A DNA stretch of 64,000 bases from NCBI GenBank assembly GCA_023715185.1, contig JAMCAN010000003.1, positions 248,001 to 312,000 of the forward strand, given 5' to 3'. This DNA comes from Planococcus sp. MER TA 32b. Lineage in GTDB: Bacteria > Bacillota > Bacilli > Bacillales_A > Planococcaceae. The notes beneath the pieces were generated by a model, which saw only the letters and a program-made list of their open reading frames with translations, was not told the origin of the DNA and made no database searches. Shown here one piece after another: positions 58,826 to 64,000 of this stretch. Position numbers and translations under genes: made by a program. The first letter of the stretch is position 1, and every line of letters starts with the position of its first letter.

Positions 58826-59971
58826 CGGGAAGTGGTAATTGTTGAAGGGGTACGAACGGCAGTGGGACGAAGAAAAGGGTCTTTTTCAGAAACGCGTCCG
58901 GACGAACTGGCAGCTTTGGTGCTGGATGAGCTGGTGGAGCGGGCGGGCGTCGGTAAAGGGGATGTGGAAGACGTCATTCTGGGCTGCGTCTCGCAATCAG
59001 GTGAACAAGGTGGAAATATTGCCCGGACAGCTGCGCTGATCGCCGGGTTTCCGGATTATGTGCCGGGTGTAACCATTGACCGCCAATGTGGCTCGAGCCA
59101 GCAGGCAATCCATTTCGGCGCACAGGCGATTCTTGCGGGAGATATGGAAATTGTCATCGCAGGCGGAGTCGAAAGTATGACACGTGTGCCGATGTTTTCG
59201 AATATGCAGGGCGCTAAACCGAGTCCCAAGCTGACTGGGCAATACGAAATCATCAACCAGGGGCTGTCGGCGGAACGCATCGCTGAAAAATGGGGATTCA
59301 GCCGCCAGCAATTGGATGAATTTGCGGTGCGGAGCCATACGCGTGCGATTGATGCCATTAATTCCGGCTGGTACGACAAGGAAATTGTCGGTGTCGAAGT
59401 GGAAGATGAAAACGGCGAGAAACGCTTGGTCGATAAAGATGAAGGACCGCGGCCGGGAACTTCCATGGAAGTTCTTAACGGCCTGAAAACAGTGTTTGAT
59501 GAAAATGGCGTCATAACGGCAGGAAACGCCAGCCAGATGAGTGACGGGGCATCAGCTGTCTTATTGATGTCGCGTGAAAAAGCGGATGAACTGGGGCTGA
59601 AGCCGAAAGCGCGCATCATTGCCCGCGCAGTTGTCGGCTCAGATCCGACCTTGATGCTCACAGGTCCGATAGCCGCAACGAAAAAAGTACTGGCAAAAGC
59701 GGATCTTGCGATTGAAGATATGGACCGCTATGAAGTGAATGAAGCATTTGCGCCTGTTCCGCTGGCATGGCTCCATGATATCGGAGCAGACCCTGAAAAA
59801 TTGAATGTCAACGGCGGGGCGATTGCGCTTGGACATCCGCTTGGTGCGACCGGCACGAAATTGATGGTATCTTTATTGCATGAATTGGAGCGCAGCGGTG
59901 GACGCTACGGGCTGCTCGCAATCTGCGAAGGCATGGGTATGGCAAACGCGACAATCATTGAACGACTATAA
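58826..59971 (+). CDS. Acetyl-CoA acyltransferase (thiolase)
   Basis: 381 residues, thiolase family: cleaves 3-ketoacyl-CoA in beta-oxidation or condenses acetyl-CoA. The nucleophile Cys is in DRQCGSSQQA (about residue 90). NVNGGAIALGHPLGATG holds the catalytic His, and CEGMGMANATIIE is the C-terminal Cys motif. The FadR operator in front and the SDR and acyl-CoA dehydrogenase genes behind favour fatty acid degradation (FadA-like). The start is ATG 58826 with GGGGTGG upstream; the ATG seven codons earlier precedes that site. Confidence 0.9.
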   Translation, partial: REVVIVEGVRTAVGRRKGSFSETRPDELAALVLDELVERAGVGKGDVEDVILGCVSQSGEQGGNIARTAALIAGFPDYVPGVTIDRQCGSSQQAIHFGAQAILAGDMEIVIAGGVESMTRVPMFSNMQGAKPSPKLTGQYEIINQGLSAERIAEKWGFSRQQLDEFAVRSHTRAIDAINSGWYDKEIVGVEVEDENGEKRLVDKDEGPRPGTSMEVLNGLKTVFDENGVITAGNASQMSDGASAVLLMSREKADELGLKPKARIIARAVVGSDPTLMLTGPIAATKKVLAKADLAIEDMDRYEVNEAFAPVPLAWLHDIGADPEKLNVNGGAIALGHPLGATGTKLMVSLLHELERSGGRYGLLAICEGMGMANATIIERL

Positions 59972-59990
59972 AAAGCTCGGAGGCAAAGAC

Positions 59991-60761
59991 ATGAAAACCA
60001 GTGAAGTGAAAGCGATCATCACGGGCGGAGCATCGGGTCTTGGCGAGGCTGCCGTCCGCCGCATAGTGGAAAGTGGCGGAAAAGCGGCGATTTTTGATTT
60101 GAATACCGAAAAAGCGGAGAAGCTTATCGAAGAACTTGGTGAAGAGTCGGTCTGGTATGCCGAAACGGATGTGACGGATGCCGCTCAAGTCGAACAGCAG
60201 ACCGCTGCAGTCATCGAACGGTTCGGTTCTGTAAACCTTGTCGTCAATTGCGCTGGGATCGGGACGCCGGGTAAAGTCGTTTCAAAAGGGGAACCTCAGC
60301 CTCTCGAGCAATTCGAAAAAGTGATCCGCATTAACCTGATCGGCAGTTTCAATGTATTGCGCGTTGCGGCAGCGGCCATGCAAAGGAATGAACCGAATGA
60401 AAACGGGGAGCGCGGCGTCATCATTTCAACTGCCTCTGTTGCCGCCTACGAAGGGCAGATCGGCCAGGCGGCTTACAGCGCTTCAAAAGGCGGCATCGTT
60501 TCCATGACACTGCCGATTGCCCGTGAATTCGCGCGCCACGGCATCCGTGTCATGGCCATCGCGCCGGGGCTCATGAAGACGCCGATGTTCGACGGGCTGC
60601 CGGAAGCGGCAATCGCGTCGCTTGAATCGGCGGTGCCGTTCCCGGCGCGTCTCGGACGGCCGGATGAATATGCGCAATTAGTTGAAAGCATTGTTGAGAA
60701 TCCGATGCTGAACGGTGAAACAATTAGGCTGGACGGAGCAATCCGGATGCAGCCGAGATAA
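59991..60761 (+). CDS. 3-hydroxyacyl-CoA dehydrogenase, SDR (HSD10-like)
   Basis: 256 residues: NAD-binding TGGASGLGEA (about 11-20), NCAGIGTPG, catalytic Ser in ISTASVAAYEGQIGQ, and YSASKGG with Tyr and Lys. The MFDGLPEAAIASL and PFPARLGRPDEYA segments match the type II 3-hydroxyacyl-CoA dehydrogenase (HSD10) group, fitting the third step of beta-oxidation between the dehydrogenase and thiolase genes. The start is ATG 59991 with CGGAGG upstream, 19 bases after the thiolase stop. Confidence 0.87.
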   Translation: MKTSEVKAIITGGASGLGEAAVRRIVESGGKAAIFDLNTEKAEKLIEELGEESVWYAETDVTDAAQVEQQTAAVIERFGSVNLVVNCAGIGTPGKVVSKGEPQPLEQFEKVIRINLIGSFNVLRVAAAAMQRNEPNENGERGVIISTASVAAYEGQIGQAAYSASKGGIVSMTLPIAREFARHGIRVMAIAPGLMKTPMFDGLPEAAIASLESAVPFPARLGRPDEYAQLVESIVENPMLNGETIRLDGAIRMQPR

Positions 60762-60772
60762 AGAGAAACTTC

Positions 60773-60881
60773 ACTCAGTAGGGGTTTATCCTACTGAGTC
60801 TTAGTTGATCCAATCGGACTTTTATGGTCAGTGGATCTCCCGCTTCTCGAAGTGGGAGTCTTACTGACCGTTAAAGCGGGA
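60773..60881 (+). ncRNA. Double-hairpin element with competing pairing
   Basis: Hairpin A: ACTCAGTAGG / CCTACTGAGT (60775-60799). Hairpin B: GGTCAGT..CTCCC / GGGAG..ACTGACC (60826-60869). CCCGCTT (60839-60845), within the loop side of hairpin B, is also perfectly complementary to AAGCGGG (60874-60880) beside the next ribosome site, so B and that pairing exclude each other. It may be a cis-acting RNA switch, or a small palindrome-based mobile element related to IS200/IS605 ends. Neither is proven. Confidence 0.45.
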
Positions 60882-60897
60882 TAGGGGGAATGGACTG

Positions 60898-62046
60898 ATG
60901 GGGAAATATCGTTTTGAAGAAGATGAGCATGTCATGTTCCGCAAATCGCTGCGGAAATTCCTTGAAAAAGAAGCGGTGCCGCAATATGAACAATGGGAGC
61001 AGGATCGCCTGATCCCGAAATCATTCTGGAAGAAGCTCGGGGATATGGGCTTTCTGTGTCCGCAGGTGGAAGAGCAGTACGGCGGTCTCGGACTTGATTT
61101 CCGTTATGCCGTCATCATCGGCGAAGAAATGGAGCGCGTTGGCGCCAGCCTTACTGGTGTTGGGCTTCATAACGATATCACCGTGCCGTATATCGAATCC
61201 TACGGCAATGAAGAACAGAAACAGCGCTGGCTGCCAGGTTGCATTTCCGGTGATTACATCACGGCGATTGCGATGACGGAACCGGGAGCGGGATCCGACC
61301 TTGCGAATATCTCCACAACGGCTGTCCGTGACGGCGATAATTACATCGTCAATGGCCAAAAAACATTCATCACCAACGGCATCAACTCGACGCATGTAGT
61401 CGTTGTCGTTAAAACCGACGCGAAAGCGGAACCGAAGCACCGGGGAATTTCCTTGCTCATGATCGAAGAAGGGATGCCGGGCTTTACAAAAGGGCGCAAA
61501 CTGGATAAAGTCGGCCTTCACGCGCAGGATACGTCCGAATTATATTTTGAGGATTGCGTCGTGCCGGCAGCGAACTTGATTGGTGAAGAGAACAAAGGCT
61601 TTACCTATTTGATGGAAAAACTGCAGCAGGAGCGCCTCGTGGTGGCGATGGCCGCGCAGACGGCTTCGGAAGACATGCTGGAGATGACCGTTGACTATGT
61701 GAAATCCAGACAGGCATTCGGCAAGCCGATCAGCGCTTTCCAGAATACGCAGTTCAAACTGGTTGAAATGGCGACCGAAGTGGAGCTGGGGCATTCATTC
61801 CTTGAATCGCTGATCGAAGAGCATATGGCTGGCAAGGACATCGTTTCGAAAGTGTCGATGGCCAAATACTGGCTGACGGACACCGCCAAGAAAATCTCGG
61901 GTGAATGCATGCAGCTCCACGGCGGCTACGGCTATATGGAAGAATATAAAATCGCGCGGCGCTACCGGGATATTCCGGTGGCGGCGATCTATGCCGGGTC
62001 CAATGAAATCATGAAAACGATTGTCGCGAAGCGGATGGGTCTTTGA
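60898..62046 (+). CDS. Acyl-CoA dehydrogenase
   Basis: 382-residue FAD enzyme catalysing the first beta-oxidation step (acyl-CoA to enoyl-CoA, electrons to ETF). The signatures AMTEPGAGSDLANIST, the FAD-binding GQKTFITNG, RQAFGKPISAFQNTQFKL and the C-terminal QLHGGYGYMEEYKIARRYRD with IYAGSNEI are complete; the Glu in the YMEEY region is the candidate base of the long-chain/isovaleryl type. Ribosome site ATAGGGGG. Third gene of the FadR-controlled set, separated from the SDR gene by the double-hairpin element. Confidence 0.93.
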   Translation: MGKYRFEEDEHVMFRKSLRKFLEKEAVPQYEQWEQDRLIPKSFWKKLGDMGFLCPQVEEQYGGLGLDFRYAVIIGEEMERVGASLTGVGLHNDITVPYIESYGNEEQKQRWLPGCISGDYITAIAMTEPGAGSDLANISTTAVRDGDNYIVNGQKTFITNGINSTHVVVVVKTDAKAEPKHRGISLLMIEEGMPGFTKGRKLDKVGLHAQDTSELYFEDCVVPAANLIGEENKGFTYLMEKLQQERLVVAMAAQTASEDMLEMTVDYVKSRQAFGKPISAFQNTQFKLVEMATEVELGHSFLESLIEEHMAGKDIVSKVSMAKYWLTDTAKKISGECMQLHGGYGYMEEYKIARRYRDIPVAAIYAGSNEIMKTIVAKRMGL

Positions 62047-62055
62047 ACCTTCTGC

Positions 62056-62084
62056 TTGACAGAATAAACAAACTAATTTAATGT
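62056..62084 (+). promoter_or_regulatory. Sigma-A promoter of trp leader
   Basis: TTGACA, 17 bases, TAATGT, starting nine bases after the acyl-CoA dehydrogenase stop. Confidence 0.7.
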
Positions 62085-62091
62085 AAACTTC

Positions 62092-62427
62092 AACTTGTTG
62101 GCAGAACGGCAAGTCTATTTGAGAGAAGAGCCCAGAGAAGATGAGAATAGCAGAGAGCAAAATCGAGGATTGAGACGAGTAGGCAGTGGATTCCATAATA
62201 GAGAGTCAGCGGCTGGTGGAAGCTGATTGGAATTCTTGCGCGAATGGACTTAGGAGAGCTGGCCTGAAAATGGAAATGAGTAAGGCAGACGTATGCCCTG
62301 CGTTAAAGGGAAAGGCGAACAGCCTGTTTGAGTGAGTGCAGAAATGCATTAATGCGTGGTGGTACCGCGGTTTTTTTAAACCCGTCCCCGCAACCGGATC
62401 TATTTCCGGTTGCGGGGATTTTTTGTA
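62092..62427 (+). promoter_or_regulatory. T-box riboswitch, tryptophan-specific
   Basis: Senses uncharged tRNA(Trp) and controls read-through into trpD. Stem I carries the AGTA loop-E motif (about 62178-62182) and the apical AGAGAG..CGGCTGGTGG..GCTGA pattern. The specifier loop has GAA-TGG-ACT with the Trp codon at 62245-62247. The T-box proper TGGTGGTACCGCGG is at 62357-62370, and a terminator follows (62385-62425). The Trp specifier agrees with the trp genes downstream. Confidence 0.93.
62385..62425 (+). terminator. T-box regulated terminator
   Basis: TCCCCGCAACCGG / CCGGTTGCGGGGA perfect stem with an eight-base loop, then six T. Confidence 0.92.
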
Positions 62428-62454
62428 TTCCAAAAGAGCTGAGGAGAGATGAAG

Positions 62455-63447
62455 ATGAGACGAGCAGAGAATTTAAGTGAGCACAGAATGTACAGCAAAT
62501 CGATGGAAATATTGGACGGACGGATGGAGGAGCGTGAGATTAAAGAATTTCTTGTGGGCCTGCATGCTAAAGGAGAAACGGCTGACGAGATGGTCGGACT
62601 GGTAAAAGCGATGCGATCCAAAGCGGTGGCTTTGCCGGAAACGGAAGGGCAGCTGATTGATGTATGCGGCACGGGAGGCGACCGTTCGTTCAGCTTTAAC
62701 ATCAGCACGCTGACGGCTTTTGTATTGGCGGGATGCGGCATGAAAGTCGCAAAACACGGCAACCGCAGCGTTTCGAGCAAGACAGGCAGCGCGGATGTGC
62801 TGGAAGAACTGGGGATTGGGACGACAGCTGACCCGGCGGCTATTCCAGATTTGATTGACCAGACTGGCATCGCGTTTTTATTTGCGCCAGCCATCCATCC
62901 GGCACTCGGGAAATTGCGGGAAGTGCGGAAGAGCATCGCGACACCGACCATTTTTAATCTTGTTGGGCCGCTTGCTAATCCGCTGGCGATTGAAGTGCAG
63001 ATGACCGGCGTATACAGACGCGACATGCTGGAGCCGATGGCGGACGCATTGACGAGGCTGGGCAGAAAACGCGGTGTGATGGTCCACGGAGCAGGCGGGA
63101 TGGACGAGCTTTCGCTGGCGGGCACCAATGAATTATTGTTTTTTGATGAAGATGGCAAGAAGGCGCTCCAGTTTCATCCGGAAGAAGCGGGCTTGAAGCT
63201 GGCGCCGGTGGAAGCGATCCGAGGCGGGGATGCCAAACGCAATGCAGCGATTTTTATGGAAGTGCTGGAAGGCCGCGACAATGCTTATCTGGATACAGTG
63301 GCATTGAATGCCGGGGTGGCGCTTTTTGCGGGCGGCAACGCCGGAACGATTGCGGAAGGCGTCCACGCGGCAAGAAAATCCATCCTTTCCGGAGAAACAG
63401 GCCGTGTATTCGAGTCTCACCGTCAGGCAGCGGGGGTGCTGGTATGA
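62455..63447 (+). CDS. trpD: Anthranilate phosphoribosyltransferase
   Basis: 330 residues; second step of tryptophan synthesis (anthranilate + PRPP). The PRPP-binding CGTGGDRSFSFNISTL (about 72-87), KHGNRSVSSKTGSADVLE, the FNLVGPLANP block and VHGAGGMDELS are complete. The start is ATG 62455, six bases after GAGGAGAG; the ATG two codons earlier abuts the site. It is the first gene after the T-box: trpE is not in front of it. It overlaps trpC by four bases. Confidence 0.95.
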   Translation: MRRAENLSEHRMYSKSMEILDGRMEEREIKEFLVGLHAKGETADEMVGLVKAMRSKAVALPETEGQLIDVCGTGGDRSFSFNISTLTAFVLAGCGMKVAKHGNRSVSSKTGSADVLEELGIGTTADPAAIPDLIDQTGIAFLFAPAIHPALGKLREVRKSIATPTIFNLVGPLANPLAIEVQMTGVYRRDMLEPMADALTRLGRKRGVMVHGAGGMDELSLAGTNELLFFDEDGKKALQFHPEEAGLKLAPVEAIRGGDAKRNAAIFMEVLEGRDNAYLDTVALNAGVALFAGGNAGTIAEGVHAARKSILSGETGRVFESHRQAAGVLV

Positions 63448-64000
63448 ATATATTGGAAGAGATCATTGCTGCAAAACGTGAAGAAGTAAAAGGATATTCA
63501 TCTGCTGAGCAAGTTGAAGGAGTGGCGTTTCCGCGGAAATCCCGATTGGCCGAACGTTTGCGGCAAGGGCCTGGCGTCATCGCGGAAATTAAACGGGCTT
63601 CACCATCAAAAGGTGATATCCGGCTGGACGTTGATGTGGCCGCTCAGGCGAAACAATACGAACAGGCGGGAGCTGCCGCAATTTCTGTTTTAACGGATAA
63701 AGCTTATTTCAAAGGATCGATTGAGGATTTGAAAAATGTGGCGCAGCTTGTTTCTGTACCAGTGCTTTGTAAAGACTTTATCGTAGACGAAATTCAAATA
63801 GACCGGGCGAAAGCTTCCGGTGCGACTATTATTCTGTTGATCGTTGCGGCACTTGGCCAAGAAGAACTTGAGCACCTGTTTTCATATGCGCAGGCACAAG
63901 GGCTGGAAGTGCTCGTTGAAGTGCACGATCCCGCTGAACTTCAGATAGCGGTGGACTTGGGAGCCGAATTGATCGGCGTCAATAACCGGAATCTGAAAAC
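63444..64000 (+). CDS. trpC: Indole-3-glycerol phosphate synthase (cut by window end)
   Basis: First 185 codons of IGPS, open to the last base. MNILEEIIAAKREEV, VIAEIKRASPSKGDI (phosphate and catalytic Lys), ISVLTDKAYFKGS, VLCKDFIVDEIQI with catalytic Lys, and IGVNNRNLK at the end are the family blocks in order. It cyclises CdRP to indole-3-glycerol phosphate. ATG at 63444 lies in the trpD stop (ATGA); translation is coupled. The remaining 70 or so residues and any trpFBA genes lie beyond the window. Confidence 0.95.
   Translation, partial: MNILEEIIAAKREEVKGYSSAEQVEGVAFPRKSRLAERLRQGPGVIAEIKRASPSKGDIRLDVDVAAQAKQYEQAGAAAISVLTDKAYFKGSIEDLKNVAQLVSVPVLCKDFIVDEIQIDRAKASGATIILLIVAALGQEELEHLFSYAQAQGLEVLVEVHDPAELQIAVDLGAELIGVNNRNLK

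Overview
The window looks like chromosome of a Gram-positive member of the Bacillota, most likely a Planococcaceae relative of Planococcus. The reasons are close matches, recalled from memory, to Bacillus subtilis genes and operons (des-desKR, yclNOPQ, tcyABC, niaP, vmlR, hflX, fumC), GGAGG-type ribosome sites, lipobox signal peptides, GTG and TTG starts, and Bacillus-type control signals (T-box, cre, Fur, FadR, TnrA/GlnR, DesR). It is about 90 percent coding. I see no rRNA, tRNA, CRISPR array, prophage or complete insertion sequence. The genus assignment is inference.

Layout. 0-7.4 kb: the 3' part of a divergent MurE-like ligase, fumarase, a Dph6-type PP-loop protein, a GNAT protein, an atypical BCCT transporter and a SurA-N lipoprotein. 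7.4-12 kb (minus strand): cystine importer tcyABC, an RsbR-type stressosome paralogue and a GT2-GtrA glycosyltransferase. 12-21 kb: a MacB-type ABC pair, a lipoprotein, a CwlK-like peptidase, a nitroreductase with an NAD(P)-binding partner, and a five-gene ABC-2 operon carrying its own GntR regulator. 21-30 kb: a methyltransferase, a catabolite-controlled acyl-CoA synthetase, wrbA, small membrane proteins and cydDC. 30-38 kb: the membrane-fluidity module des-desK-desR with an apparent DesR operator, putP and opuD. 38-47 kb: hflX, an ABC exporter, a Met-rich lipoprotein, the Fur-boxed petrobactin-type importer yclNOPQ and hmoA. 47-53 kb: a PAP2 protein, glnK-amt with two TnrA/GlnR boxes, a cysteine-free UDG-family protein, zupT, niaP and a GNAT protein. 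53.5-58.2 kb: a VmlR-type antibiotic-resistance ABC-F with an attenuator-like leader, and a three-gene osmoprotectant ABC operon. 58.2-62 kb: a noncoding repeat island, then a FadR-boxed beta-oxidation operon (thiolase, SDR, acyl-CoA dehydrogenase). 62-64 kb: a tryptophan T-box followed by trpD and the start of trpC.

Themes: compatible-solute and proline uptake (two BCCTs, PutP, Opu ABC), iron and heme use, fatty-acid desaturation and degradation, and nitrogen control. The least explained parts are noncoding: two arrays of an exact 21-bp tandem unit, a dispersed GC-rich intergenic repeat family, a double-hairpin element with a competing pairing inside the beta-oxidation operon, and the ABC-F leader.
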